This document shows positions 1 through 8,277 of a stretch of 64,000 nucleotides of DNA, one piece after another. Each line of letters starts with the position of its first letter. Positions within the stretch are counted from its first letter, which is position 1. The stretch comes from Amycolatopsis sp. 195334CR (GTDB lineage Bacteria; Actinomycetota; Actinomycetes; Mycobacteriales; Pseudonocardiaceae): positions 806,001-870,000 of the forward strand of contig NZ_JAFJMJ010000002.1 in NCBI RefSeq assembly GCF_017309385.1. Reading direction: 5' to 3'. The notes under the pieces are model-generated. The model was not told the origin of the DNA, did no database searches, and was given only the letters and a program-made list of their open reading frames with translations. The position numbers were made by a program, and so were the translations under genes.

Positions 1-157
1 GCTGACGTACCCGGCTCCGGTCGCCGCCACCACCGAACGCGCCAGGGAACACCTCATCGACCGCGTCGGCGGACTGACCGGGATGCCGGTGCGACGGGTC
101 GACATCACCGTGACCGCCCTGCACCCCAACGCCACCGCGGCAAGGAGGGTCGAATGA
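1..157 (+). CDS. Asp23/Gls24 family envelope stress protein, C-terminal end (partial)
   Basis: Only the last 51 codons are present, reading through the left edge and ending at the TGA at 155-157. The tail resembles the end of the Asp23 fold (a stretch like ERAREHLIDRVGGLTGMPV followed by VRRVDITVTAL). Asp23 proteins are held at the membrane by AmaP. The stop overlaps the ATG of the next gene (ATGA), and an AmaP-like gene lies two genes downstream, so this is the upstream end of an Asp23/DUF6286/AmaP operon. Identity rests on the short tail plus the context. Confidence 0.7.
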   Translation, partial: LTYPAPVAATTERAREHLIDRVGGLTGMPVRRVDITVTALHPNATAARRVE

Positions 158-681
158 ACCGTCGCCCACGCCGATCCCTGCCGGCGACCGTGACCGCGCT
201 GATCTTGCTGGCCGCGTGCGTGCTCGTGGTCATCACGGTAGTGCAGCGGCTCACCGGCGACCAGCCATGGCTGGACTACCGGGCGATCGCCACGGCGGTG
301 CACGCCACCCGATGGACCGACCTGACCACCGCGCTGGTGGCGGGAACAGCCGCGACCTTGGGGCTGGTTCTCTTGCTGGCGGCGATCCTGCCCGGCAAGA
401 GAACCGTGCTGGCGCTGGCGGGCACTCCGGACTCCGGCGCCGCCCGCGCCGGCTACCGGTCCACGCTGCGAGCGGCAGCGGCGAACGTCGACGGCATCTC
501 ACGCGCCTCGGTCACTGTCGGTTCACGGCGCGTGAAAGTGCGCGCCAAGACCGCGCGTACGCAGCTGGACGGCCTGGCCGAAGCTGTCGCCGCCACGGTC
601 GAGCAGCGGCTCGACCACGTCACGCCCGCCCGCAGGCCCACGGTCTCGGTCAAGGTCCGCACCACAAGGGAGTCGGCATGA
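154..681 (+). CDS. DUF6286-type membrane protein of the Asp23/AmaP operon
   Basis: A 175-residue protein with two predicted membrane helices at about residues 11-31 and 58-80. It has a basic N-terminus (NRRPRRS) and a soluble C-terminal half of about 90 residues with alternating hydrophobic strands. It matches the layout of the DUF6286 family, found in actinobacterial Asp23/AmaP clusters; no biochemical function is known. The ATG overlaps the upstream stop by 4 bases and its own stop overlaps the next start by 4 bases, so translation is probably coupled. GGAGG at about 145 serves as ribosome site. Confidence 0.8.
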   Translation: MNRRPRRSLPATVTALILLAACVLVVITVVQRLTGDQPWLDYRAIATAVHATRWTDLTTALVAGTAATLGLVLLLAAILPGKRTVLALAGTPDSGAARAGYRSTLRAAAANVDGISRASVTVGSRRVKVRAKTARTQLDGLAEAVAATVEQRLDHVTPARRPTVSVKVRTTRESA

Positions 682-1250
682 CCAGCCTCAACCGCCCAGC
701 TCGGCTCAATCGCGTTCTCCTCGCCCTGACCGGGGTGCTGTTGCTCGCCGCCGGAGGATTCGGCCTCGGGATCCACTTCGGTCTCCTGGGGTTGCTGGAC
801 CCGGCGTCGCCGCTCGTACCGGGTACCGCCGAGCCACCGGCCTGGGTCTTCTACGTCGTCGCCGCGGGTGCGGTCGTGCTGGGCTTGCTGACCTTGCGGT
901 GGCTACTGGCCCAGCTCGCCCGGCGGCCCCGAACACAGACCTGGAACTTCGAGTCGAGCCCCGCGCGCGGCCGGACCGAACTGCACGCCGACACCGCGGT
1001 CGCGCCCTTCACCGAGGAACTCCGCACTTACTCCGGGGTGCTCCAGGCCAAGTCCACGCTCACCGGATCCCGGCAACAGCCGGTGTTGGCGCTGGTGATC
1101 ACCAGTGAACAAGAGGCCGACCTCGGGGAGATCCGTGAGCGAATCACCTCCGACGGCCTGCCGCGGCTGCGGCAAGCCCTGGACCTGGCGGACCTGCCGG
1201 TCACCATCGAGTTCCGGTTCAGCGCGCGCACTGGCTCGCGTGTCAGCTGA
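678..1250 (+). CDS. amaP: AmaP-like alkaline shock response membrane anchor protein
   Basis: A 190-residue protein with two N-terminal membrane helices (about residues 11-36 and 54-78) and a soluble C-terminal domain. In Gram-positive bacteria AmaP anchors Asp23 to the cytoplasmic face of the membrane, and the upstream genes support that role here. The start is the ATG at 678, which overlaps the upstream stop by 4 bases; an in-frame open stretch continues upstream but overlaps the DUF6286 gene and is not the real start. Fast evolution of this family leaves some uncertainty about the exact name. Confidence 0.75.
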   Translation: MTSLNRPARLNRVLLALTGVLLLAAGGFGLGIHFGLLGLLDPASPLVPGTAEPPAWVFYVVAAGAVVLGLLTLRWLLAQLARRPRTQTWNFESSPARGRTELHADTAVAPFTEELRTYSGVLQAKSTLTGSRQQPVLALVITSEQEADLGEIRERITSDGLPRLRQALDLADLPVTIEFRFSARTGSRVS

Positions 1251-1532
1251 GGATCAGCGGCCGACGCCATCCGGCGGGTAGCAGCAGGCGAGCGGGTGGT
1301 GGACCCAGCGCTGGCCGTGGCCACGCTGGCGGCCGGCGAATCGCCGCTCACTGCCCGCGAACGCGACGTGCTCAACGCCGCCCGTTCCGGCGCCACCGTG
1401 GCCGAGATCGCGGCTCGCCTGTACCTCGCCGAGGGCACCGTCCGGAACTACCTGTCCGGGGCCACCACCAAAACCGGCGCCCGCAACCGGATGGAGGCTC
1501 TGCGAGTGGCCGATGAACGCGACTGGCTGTAA
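1251..1532 (+). pseudogene. Response regulator remnant (LuxR/NarL-type C-terminal half)
   Basis: Directly after the amaP stop the same frame encodes a stretch resembling the receiver-to-HTH linker of DesR/NarL regulators (ADAIRRVAAGERVVDPALA). It is followed by a complete LuxR-type helix-turn-helix (LTARERDVLNAARSG, then VAEIAARLYLAEGTVRNYLS). The receiver domain, phospho-acceptor Asp and a normal start are missing; the first possible starts are GTG codons at 1296 and 1299 inside the linker. It looks like a decayed regulator whose 5' part was lost when it came to lie against amaP. A short expressed DNA-binding protein from 1296 cannot be excluded. Confidence 0.65.
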
Positions 1533-1619
1533 ACCCCTCTTCTCCCCCGGCTACCTTTTCTATAGGCCGGGGCTCAGGCCGGATTCGCCACGGCGACACG
1601 CCTGCGGCATCCTGAGACC

Positions 1620-1970
1620 TCAGGAAGAAGCGACTTCCACACCAGCGGCATGGAGCTCCGGAGCGTACTCATCGTCGATCTCCACAGTCAGCTCGCCAAT
1701 GTCGCACGTCAGCAGCGAACCAACCGCTTCGACGGTGATTCGGCCGCGGTTCCGGGAAACACGCGACCAGACTTGTGCAGGCTTATACTTACTCACCATC
1801 CCGACACGAAAGACGATGATCTCCGCAGGGCTGATCGCGAGTATCACATTCATCGCGGCTCGGCCGACGCCCGCCGACATGACCATCGTGCCCGGCAGCA
1901 CGTGCTCAATGGTGGTGCCCGGCGCTAGCAGTTCCCGACATTGCTCGATCGTCTTGCTCGGCATAGCCAT
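1620..1970 (-). CDS. Hypothetical protein, 116 aa
   Basis: The start chosen is the ATG at 1970, preceded by GAGGGAGG at a good distance; the longer open frame to 2204 has no such site and reads through unlikely sequence. The product (MAMPSKTIEQCREL...) has a central hydrophobic patch followed by beta-strand-like segments. There is no signal peptide or clear membrane helix and I recognise no family. It faces the response-regulator remnant and is followed at its far side by a long non-coding stretch. Base composition here is slightly lower in GC than in its neighbours. Confidence 0.55.
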   Translation of the reverse strand: MAMPSKTIEQCRELLAPGTTIEHVLPGTMVMSAGVGRAAMNVILAISPAEIIVFRVGMVSKYKPAQVWSRVSRNRGRITVEAVGSLLTCDIGELTVEIDDEYAPELHAAGVEVASS

Positions 1971-2454
1971 GCTGCGCACCTCCCTCACATGATCTTGCAG
2001 TGTAAAGGAGCTCTCCTCATTGTGCCTCCCTTCACGCACAAGACAGGCTCTGCGACTGGGAACAGCGCGAGCTACCCGAGGGCCCGCCAGCAGCGAGCAG
2101 TATCGCGCGGCGCGTTCTTCGGAAGTGCCTCGCAACGCGTCGACACCGGCGTCGAGTGCACGGAGAAAGCTGCCCAAGATTCGCCGGTATCCCACAAGTC
2201 CCATCGAGAGCCGCCCTCAATGACGGCGGTGACGGCGGCTTCTGGCCGCGGCGGGCGGCAGCTGCATCGGCCGGGCGAACGGGCGGCGGGCATCGTCCTG
2301 TTCGTGTGAGAGCTTTCCAGTTCAGCCTCGGCGCACAGCGCTCGATCAACCTCATTGACCGCCACCAGCATCGGATTTCTGTCCACTCCGGCCTCCGCCC
2401 GGGCGCGAGCGGTGACTGATCGCCCGCCACGCCCAGCGCCCGACCGCACCTGAG
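1971..2454. other. Intergenic region without a supported gene
   Basis: About 480 bases. Several open frames cross it on both strands, but they overlap each other, lack ribosome sites and show no recognisable protein features. The part next to 1970 must carry the promoter of the small minus-strand gene. I see nothing else. Confidence 0.5.
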
Positions 2455-3057
2455 CTAGTGCACAGGCCCGGCCACTCGGCCCAGCAGGGCGGCGAGCCGG
2501 TCGAGTGGTGTGGCGTCGTCGGAGATCCTCCTCGCCGGGGCGAACGGGGAGCGATCGGGCGGGACGTCGGCGAGCTTGGCCCGGGTGAACTCCAGTTCCC
2601 GCTCGACGATCTCATCGTCGATCTCGAGTTCTTGGCCGGTCGCTCGGGCGAGGTCCCAGCCGTGGACGAGGTCTTCGACGGCGCGCAGGTGTAGCGCGGC
2701 GATGCCGGGCACGAGCCCGACGGGCACCTGGAACATCCGGTCGAGCACGCCTGGCTGGCCGAATGCGGCCAGGAGGTCTTTGGCGGCGTCCCGGTAGGCG
2801 GCCACCGGATCGGTGCCGAGCGCGTCGCGGGCCTTGGGGTCCAATGCGCCGGGTGCGACGGCCGCTTCGCCGCGCAGGATGCCGGCGAACAGGCGGTTGC
2901 CGATGACCATGTGGTTGACCAGTTCGCGGACGCTCCACTCCGGGCAGGGCGTGGTGCTGTCCCACTGGTCGTTCCGCACGGCTGCGACCAGGTCGCCGAC
3001 CACGTCGAGCACGGTGGTGAGGTCGTCGGTGGGGGTGTGGGTGATGTTGTCGGTCAT
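2455..3057 (-). CDS. TIGR03086-type metal-binding protein (DinB/maleylpyruvate isomerase-like)
   Basis: A 200-residue soluble protein with the N-terminal pattern of the mycothiol-dependent maleylpyruvate isomerase/DinB superfamily. CPEWSVRELVNHMVIGNRLF carries the first metal-binding His, and a second histidine cluster follows in LHLRAVEDLVHGWDLARATG. Such proteins bind a divalent metal in a four-helix bundle and often act with low-molecular-weight thiols. I chose the ATG at 3057 (MTDNITH) because the longer frame overlaps the divergent sigma factor's start. It is divergent from the ECF sigma gene by about 120 bases, a frequent pairing that suggests control by that sigma factor. Confidence 0.8.
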   Translation of the reverse strand: MTDNITHTPTDDLTTVLDVVGDLVAAVRNDQWDSTTPCPEWSVRELVNHMVIGNRLFAGILRGEAAVAPGALDPKARDALGTDPVAAYRDAAKDLLAAFGQPGVLDRMFQVPVGLVPGIAALHLRAVEDLVHGWDLARATGQELEIDDEIVERELEFTRAKLADVPPDRSPFAPARRISDDATPLDRLAALLGRVAGPVH

Positions 3058-3175
3058 CTGCGGGTGTTCTCCGTTGGTGTCGGGGACCGCGCGGGTGTCG
3101 CGATCATTCTCCGGTTGAGACACCGTCGGCCCCGGAAACGGAACGGTCCCGGCGGCGCCGTGACAGGATGTCGCG

Positions 3176-4177
3176 GTGAGCCAGGACACGCTGGAGCGCG
3201 CCCGAAGCGGCGACGAGCAGGCGTTTCGCGAGCTCGTCGAACCGCACCGGCACGAGCTGCGCCTGCACTGCTACCGCATTCTCGGCTCGCTCTCCGATGC
3301 CGAGGACATGGTGCAGGAGACGTTGGTCGCCGCCTGGCGCGGCCTCGATGGCTTCGCGGGCCGGGCCTCGCTGCGGGCGTGGCTGTACCGCATCGCCACC
3401 AATCGCTGCCTCAACGCACTGCGCGCCGCCGGGCGCCGACGGCCGCCCGAGCCGAAGCCGGCGTTCGATCCGCCCGAACCCACCCGCCGCAGCGAGGTCA
3501 CCTGGCTGCAGCCCTACCCGGACACGCTGCTGGACCAGATCGCCGACCGCACGCCGGGGCCCGAGGCCCGGTACCAGTTACGGGAAGCGGTCGAACTGGC
3601 CTTCATCGCCGGACTGCAACACCTTCCGCCCCGCCAAGCCGCCACGCTCGTGCTGCGCGACGTCCTCGGATATCCCGCCGGCGAAGTCGCGGCCATGCTC
3701 GGGACCAGCACGACCGCGATCAAAGGCACGCTGCAGCGCGCCCGCGCGCAACTGCGGCAACACCGGCCCGACCCCGAGCAGCTCACCCGCCCCGGCTCAC
3801 CCCAGGAACAGAACCTGACCCAGCGCTTCGCCGAAGCGTTCACCAACGGTGACATCGACGGCATCATCACGCTGCTGACCGACGACGCCTGGCTGAACAT
3901 GCCACCGGCACCCCACGAATACCAAGGACCAGCGGCGATCGCCGGCCTCCTCACCGTCTTCGGCGCCTGGCGCGGACACCGCCGGCTGCGGCTGGTCGCC
4001 ACCCGCGCCAACACCCAACCCGCGTTCGGCTGCTACCTCACCGAGGTCGGCCAGACAGCCGAACACCCGGCCGGACTGCTCGTACTCACCCCGCGCGACG
4101 ATCGGATCCACACCCTCACCTGGTTCCTCGGGGACAATCTGCCAAGCCTCTTCGGGCTGCCCACGACCGCGAACTGA
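3176..4177 (+). CDS. ECF sigma factor with C-terminal SnoaL-like domain (TIGR02960-like)
   Basis: 333 residues with a GTG start. Sigma region 2 spans about residues 5-80 (HCYRILGSLSDAEDMVQETL, then LRAWLYRIATNRCLNALR). Sigma-4 spans about 130-195 (LPPRQAATLVLRDVLGYPAGEVAAMLGTS, then AIKGTLQRARAQL). Residues about 210-325 form a SnoaL/NTF2-like domain, characteristic of sigma factors regulated by their own C-terminal extension rather than by a separate anti-sigma protein. No anti-sigma gene is adjacent, which fits. The divergent DinB-like gene is a likely target. A strong terminator follows the gene. Confidence 0.88.
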   Translation: MSQDTLERARSGDEQAFRELVEPHRHELRLHCYRILGSLSDAEDMVQETLVAAWRGLDGFAGRASLRAWLYRIATNRCLNALRAAGRRRPPEPKPAFDPPEPTRRSEVTWLQPYPDTLLDQIADRTPGPEARYQLREAVELAFIAGLQHLPPRQAATLVLRDVLGYPAGEVAAMLGTSTTAIKGTLQRARAQLRQHRPDPEQLTRPGSPQEQNLTQRFAEAFTNGDIDGIITLLTDDAWLNMPPAPHEYQGPAAIAGLLTVFGAWRGHRRLRLVATRANTQPAFGCYLTEVGQTAEHPAGLLVLTPRDDRIHTLTWFLGDNLPSLFGLPTTAN

Positions 4178-4232
4178 TCCGCGGAAAGCATGGGGCCGGC
4201 GTCGCCGGCGAACCGGACCAGTAGCGCAGCTG

Positions 4233-4272
4233 AAAGGTGGGGCACCGGCTGGTTGCCGGTGCCCCACCTTTT
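4233..4272. terminator. Intrinsic terminator between convergent genes
   Basis: A perfect 17-base stem (4233-4249 with 4255-4271) and a 5-base loop, followed on the plus strand by a short T run. It sits between the convergent sigma-factor gene and the Gly/Asp-repeat gene and can serve both, since the stem starts with AAA for the opposite strand. Confidence 0.9.
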
Positions 4273-4285
4273 TGTTCGCCCTGCC

Positions 4286-5917
4286 TCAGAGCAGGGATGT
4301 CACCAGGTTGTGCCCGTGCCCGGTGGTGTGGGCGTGGCCGCCCGCGCCGCCGTCACCGGAGTTGCCGCCGCGGGTGTGGCTGACGTTGCCCGCTGCACCC
4401 GAGTCGCCGGTGGTGCCGGTGTCGCCCGAGTTCCCGGAGTTCACCGTGGTGTCCGCAGTGGAGTGTCCACTGTGGTGGCTCCGCTCGGAGCCCGGCGAGG
4501 TGACGGCCAGGTTGCCGCCGGTGTCGCCGGAATCGCCGGAGTTACCGGTGGTGCCGGACTTCGCGGTGTTGCCGCTGTCGGCGTTGCCACCGTTGCCGGA
4601 GTTGCCGCCGTTGCCGGCGACGGCTTCGGATTCGGTGTCACCGTCGGCACGGTGGTCGCCTCGGCCGGTCTGGCCCCAGTGGCGCTGGTGGCCGGATTCG
4701 GCAGTGTTGGCGCCGGTCGCGGTCGCGGCGGCGTTGCCGCCGTCGCCACCCTGACCGGAGTGACCGCCCTGGGTGTCGCTGACGTTCGTGGCGTCGCCGG
4801 TGCTGCCGGTGGAGCCGGTGTCACCGGAGTTGCCCGAACTCACCTCGGTGGTGCTGGTGTTCTGGGTGTGGAAGCGGCCGTCGTGGTGCCAGCCGCGGTT
4901 CTCACCCAGGTTGAGCACCAGGGCCGAGTTGTGCCCGGTCGACCCGGAAGCACCCGAGTCGCCGCTGCCACCGGTGGTGGCGGTGTTGTCGCTGGTGGCG
5001 TTCCCGGCATCGCCGGAGTCGCCGCCGTTGCCACCTTCGGCGGTCGCGGTGGTGTCACCACCACTCGTGGCGTCACCGCCCCGCCCGTGCCCGGTGGCCT
5101 GGTTCATGCCGTCGGCGATGGCCGCGGCATTCCCGCCGTCACCGGCGGCACCGGAGTTGCCGCCACGGGTGTTGCTGGCGTTGGTGGCGTCGCCGGAGTC
5201 ACCGGTGGAGCCGGTGTTCCCGGAGTCGCCCGAATCCACGGTGGTGTGGCATTCGGCCAGTACGCACAGCCCGTAGGCCGAGTTGCCGCCGGTGGAACCG
5301 GAGTCACCGGAGTTACCGGAGTCGCCGCTGACAGCCTTGTTGCTGCTCTCAGCCGCACCCCCGTCACCGGAGTCGCCGCCATTGCCGGCGGTGGCGTCGG
5401 CCGAGGTGTCACCCGAGGAACGGGAGTCGCCCTTGCGGTGCGAGCCCTGCTCGGCGGAGTTGGCACCCGCACCGGTCGCCTGGGCATTGCCGCCGTCGCC
5501 GCCCTGGCCGGAATTTCCGCCCTGGGTGTCGCTGACGTTGGTGGCGTCGCCGGAGTCACCGGTGGAGCCGGTGTTCCCGGAGTCGCCCGAGCCCACGGTG
5601 GTGTGGCATTCGGCCAGTACGCACAGCCCGTAGGCCGAGTTGCCGCCGGTGGAACCGGAGTCACCGGAGTCACCGGAGTTGCCGGACTTGGCCGAGTTGT
5701 GGCTGGTGGCCTCGCCACCGTTGCCGGAGTTACCGCCGTCGCCGGCGTTCGCCCCGGAGGTGGTGTCACCGGAGACCGTGGACGTGATCGAGTTGAGCGC
5801 TCCGCCGAGGCCGAGTCCCGTGTCCTGGGAGTCGGCGCTGGCCGAGCCCACCCCGAGCAGGATGAACCCGCCCGTGATGGTCGCGGCCATCAGGCCGCGG
5901 CGCACATACCTGTGCAT
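4286..5917 (-). CDS. Secreted Gly/Asp/Ser/Asn-rich repeat protein
   Basis: 543 residues. A signal peptide is present (basic MHRYVRRG, hydrophobic core, likely cleavage after SASA near residue 28). The rest is low complexity: four imperfect units of about 110-130 residues. Each has a run such as SGNSGDSGDSGSTGGNSA, a short non-repetitive cap, then SGDSGNTGSTGDSGDATN and GGNSGQGGDGGNA. Two caps are identical hydrophobic Cys pairs (YGLCVLAECHTTV); the other two are His-rich and lack Cys. The GGAAAGGA ribosome site supports the ATG at 5917. A structural envelope, adhesive or metal-binding role is possible; no known family is assigned. It lies just downstream of the Pro/Val-rich exported protein on the same strand. 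Confidence 0.8.
   Translation of the reverse strand: MHRYVRRGLMAATITGGFILLGVGSASADSQDTGLGLGGALNSITSTVSGDTTSGANAGDGGNSGNGGEATSHNSAKSGNSGDSGDSGSTGGNSAYGLCVLAECHTTVGSGDSGNTGSTGDSGDATNVSDTQGGNSGQGGDGGNAQATGAGANSAEQGSHRKGDSRSSGDTSADATAGNGGDSGDGGAAESSNKAVSGDSGNSGDSGSTGGNSAYGLCVLAECHTTVDSGDSGNTGSTGDSGDATNASNTRGGNSGAAGDGGNAAAIADGMNQATGHGRGGDATSGGDTTATAEGGNGGDSGDAGNATSDNTATTGGSGDSGASGSTGHNSALVLNLGENRGWHHDGRFHTQNTSTTEVSSGNSGDTGSTGSTGDATNVSDTQGGHSGQGGDGGNAAATATGANTAESGHQRHWGQTGRGDHRADGDTESEAVAGNGGNSGNGGNADSGNTAKSGTTGNSGDSGDTGGNLAVTSPGSERSHHSGHSTADTTVNSGNSGDTGTTGDSGAAGNVSHTRGGNSGDGGAGGHAHTTGHGHNLVTSLL
5178..5314. repeat. Near-identical direct repeat, copy 1 (inside the Gly/Asp-rich gene)
   Basis: About 137 bases nearly identical to 5535-5671, offset by exactly 357 bases (119 codons), so the frame is kept. 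It encodes the Cys-pair cap and flanking GDSG runs. Identity at third codon positions points to a recent duplication or gene conversion. Confidence 0.85.
5535..5671. repeat. Near-identical direct repeat, copy 2 (inside the Gly/Asp-rich gene)
   Basis: Partner of 5178-5314 at an in-frame offset of 357 bases. Differences are a few scattered bases; see copy 1. Confidence 0.85.
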
Positions 5918-5969
5918 GCGCTTGTCCTTTCCGTTGCTTTACGAGTGGTCAGCGAGGAAAAGGACCTGC

Positions 5970-6752
5970 TCAACTCGGATGGTCGAGGTCGTCGTAGAAC
6001 AACCACGACGGCGGCCACGAGCCACGTGGTGGCGAGTGCCAACCGGAATGCGTTTCCGGAGAATTCGCGCCCCACGCCGCGGTGGCCGGATCGTGCCGCG
6101 GTGACGAACCGCCTCCGGCCTGGGCCGAGGCCGGACTTCCCGGCACCGCCTGATCAGCGGGTACCGGGCCTTGCCGGCTGAAGCCGCCGGCAGCCTGCTG
6201 CGCCTTGTCCGCGGAACTCTGCTGCCGCAGCGCCGGGGCCGAGGTGTCGGCGGGCAGGATCACCGGTGGCGACACCGCCTCCGCTGGTTCAGCTACCGGC
6301 TCGGTGACCGGCTGTTCGACGGCCTGCTCCGGCGCCGGCAGGTCCTGACGGGCCTGCGCACGCGGACTTTCGCTGGTCACCGGCTGGGTGACCGGGTCAA
6401 GGCCCACCGCCGAGGTCACCGGCTCGGCCACGTCCACGACGGGCTTCACCACCGGCTTCACCGCGTCGAGCACCGGGCGCACCGGCTCGATCACCGGTTC
6501 CGCGGCGGTGGCGACGGGTTCGACGACCTCCGCCACCGGTTCGGCAACCGATCGCGTGACCGGCTCGACGGCGCTCACCAGCGGTTCCGCAGTCTCGGTC
6601 AAGGGCGACAACAAGCTGTCGTCCCGCTCGTCCGCGGATGCCGGGCCGGCCAGCAGCAAGCCCATGATCAACATTCCGAACACGGCGCCGCTTACTACCA
6701 GCAACCACCGCAGCACCGGCTCGAATCGAGGTTCCGCACTGGTCATCTGCAT
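5970..6752 (-). CDS. Exported or membrane-anchored Pro/Val/Glu-repeat protein
   Basis: 260 residues. One hydrophobic N-terminal segment (about residues 14-36) ends in GPASADERDD, which reads as a signal peptide or anchor. Residues about 50-175 are built from short repeats of the type EPVxxVxEPV and KPVVKPVVDVAEPV, then a Gln/Ser/Pro/Gly-rich tail. Such Pro/Val-rich segments are extended and may span the cell wall. A strong GGGAGGTGA site lies 12 bases before the ATG at 6752; a second ATG two codons later is possible. It ends 52 bases before the Gly/Asp-repeat gene, so the two are probably co-transcribed. No family recognised. Confidence 0.75.
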   Translation of the reverse strand: MQMTSAEPRFEPVLRWLLVVSGAVFGMLIMGLLLAGPASADERDDSLLSPLTETAEPLVSAVEPVTRSVAEPVAEVVEPVATAAEPVIEPVRPVLDAVKPVVKPVVDVAEPVTSAVGLDPVTQPVTSESPRAQARQDLPAPEQAVEQPVTEPVAEPAEAVSPPVILPADTSAPALRQQSSADKAQQAAGGFSRQGPVPADQAVPGSPASAQAGGGSSPRHDPATAAWGANSPETHSGWHSPPRGSWPPSWLFYDDLDHPS

Positions 6753-6933
6753 ATTTCGGATTCACCTCCCTTCTGTCCGATCGGGAGCACCTAACGCGAG
6801 GAATTCGGCACCGTCACCCGATCGGTTGGGTGGTGAGGAAGAAAAATATCCGGCGGATTTTGATGTTTGCACCGTTTTTCACGGGGTACCAGACCAAGTT
6901 GGCCTTTCGGCCGACCACTCACGGTGACAAAAT

Positions 6934-6973
6934 GCGTCGCCGCCACGCCATGAGTTGCGCGCAGCGGCGACGC
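6934..6973 (-). terminator. Intrinsic terminator of the ferritin-like operon
   Basis: A perfect 10-base GC-rich stem (6934-6943 with 6964-6973) followed on the minus strand by ATTTTG. It lies 20 bases beyond the stop of the frameshifted ferritin-like gene. Confidence 0.7.
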
Positions 6974-6993
6974 TGTGGACTGGTTTCAGCAGG

Positions 6994-7603
6994 TTAGCCG
7001 GGCAGGAAGGGCGAGACGGCGTCCAGCACTTCCTGTTTCGTCTTCGGCTTCTCCAATGGCCCCTGGTAGACCCCGCCTTCGGCGGGCAGCCCGAGCAGGT
7101 TGCCCACCACAGCGGCGTGCCTGGCTTCGACGCCGAAAATTCCGGCCGCGGCCTGGAGAATCGTTTTGTCCTTGAGGAAGCCGGCCGCGCCCAGATAGGC
7201 CCCGACGCCGACGTTTTCGAAGACGTGGCTGGTCGTGAGGTAGGACTTCCGGTCACGGAAAGCGTCACCGAAGGCCACCGTCGGCTTCTCCACCGGAGTA
7301 CCGCCGAGCTTGGTGATGGTGTCGGTCAGGAACTTCACGTGATAGGCCTCGTCACGTTCCACCTGCTTGAGGTAGACCTGCTCCAGCCCGTGCAACTGGA
7401 CGTTGCGGTTGCCCTGCCGGTAGAACTCGGCCTCGAGGTACTCGAGCAGTAGTGCGTAGTTGAGCACTTCGAGGTCGTCGGCGAAGTCCCCCCGGGGAGG
7501 CCAGCGCCCAGCGGTTGCCGAGCGCGGTGGCCGCGGTGGTGGCGTTGACGTGCTCGGCCTGGCCTTTGACGAATTCGAGCCTGTTCATGGTCGCTGTCCT
7601 CAT
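6994..7603 (-). pseudogene. Ferritin-like domain protein, frameshifted
   Basis: Two frames together encode one protein of about 200 residues. The first runs from the ATG at 7603 (overlapping the upstream stop; an ATG at 7588 is also possible) through MNRLEFVKGQAEHVNATTA to LASPG. The second continues with DFADDLEVLNYALLLEYLEA and ends at 6994. The break falls in a run of six C at 7488-7493; one base fewer would restore the frame. The remainder is intact: LEYLEAEFY, RDEAYHV, VFENVG and VEARHAAV are the usual di-iron ferritin-like ligand segments. No Tat or Sec signal is visible, unlike its neighbour. It is either a real frameshift mutation or a homopolymer sequencing error. Confidence 0.75.
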
Positions 7604-8277
7604 TTCCCGCTGTCGATGAACTTGCCGGCCTCGGCCAGGACCTCGTCCTTGTCCTTGTTCGCCTCGATCGGCCGCGGGAACGGGTTGCGGTAGTTCAGCC
7701 CGGCCAGGATCGCCGCGTGCCGGGACTCCACCCCGGCGATCGCGGCAGCGGCACCAAGAACATCGGCGGAATGGATCAGCGGGACCTGACCGTGATAGGC
7801 GGTAACGCCGAGTTCCTCGAACTTCGACGCCTGCCGCAGGAACGTGACCTGGGACAGGAACGTGGCTCGCGGGTACTTGAACTTCGGCTTGGGGACCGGG
7901 GTGCCGCCCATCATCGTGATCGCCTCGGTCACTCCCGCGACGTGCGCGACCTCGTGGTCGCGGATCGGGTTGACAAGTTCCAGCGTGCGGCCCCGCAGCA
8001 GACCGGCTTCCAGGCCGCGGGTGTAGAAGTCGGCCTCCAGGTACTCCAGCGTGAGTGCGTAGTTGAGGATGCCGATGTCGCTGGCGTCTTTCTGCGTGCC
8101 GTTGCCGGCAGCCGGAGCCGGTGCGGCCAGCGCGGTGGCGGCACCGAGTCCGCCGCCGACCGCCAGGGTGGCGCCGACGCCGACCAAACCGGCCCAGCGC
8201 AGGAAGTCGCGCCGGTCGGATCCGGCGGCGAACTCGATCACCGGTTCGCCGTCGAACAGTTCTTCTTTCGCGCCCAT
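7600..8277 (-). CDS. Tat-exported ferritin-like domain protein
   Basis: 225 residues. A twin-arginine signal (SDRRDFLRWAG, Arg 22-23) precedes a hydrophobic stretch and an Ala-rich cleavage zone. The mature part has the ferritin-like ligand pattern: LEYLEADFY, DHEVAHV, KFEELGV and VESRHAAI. These desiccation/stress-linked proteins are thought to be folded in the cytoplasm and exported by Tat; their substrate is not established. The stop overlaps the start of a second ferritin-like gene (ATGA), so the two form an operon. A SigK-type promoter motif lies upstream at 8486-8514. Confidence 0.85.
   Translation of the reverse strand: MGAKEELFDGEPVIEFAAGSDRRDFLRWAGLVGVGATLAVGGGLGAATALAAPAPAAGNGTQKDASDIGILNYALTLEYLEADFYTRGLEAGLLRGRTLELVNPIRDHEVAHVAGVTEAITMMGGTPVPKPKFKYPRATFLSQVTFLRQASKFEELGVTAYHGQVPLIHSADVLGAAAAIAGVESRHAAILAGLNYRNPFPRPIEANKDKDEVLAEAGKFIDSGK

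Noticed and set aside
4286..5917. Tandem DNA repeats as a possible CRISPR array
   Set aside because: Repeats are in frame, degenerate and GC-rich with no constant repeat/unique spacer pattern; they encode a repetitive secreted protein.
4190..6181. A 663-codon plus-strand frame over the Gly/Asp-repeat gene
   Set aside because: It is antisense to a gene with signal peptide and ribosome site; the Gly/Val repeats are the mirror image of the real repeats.
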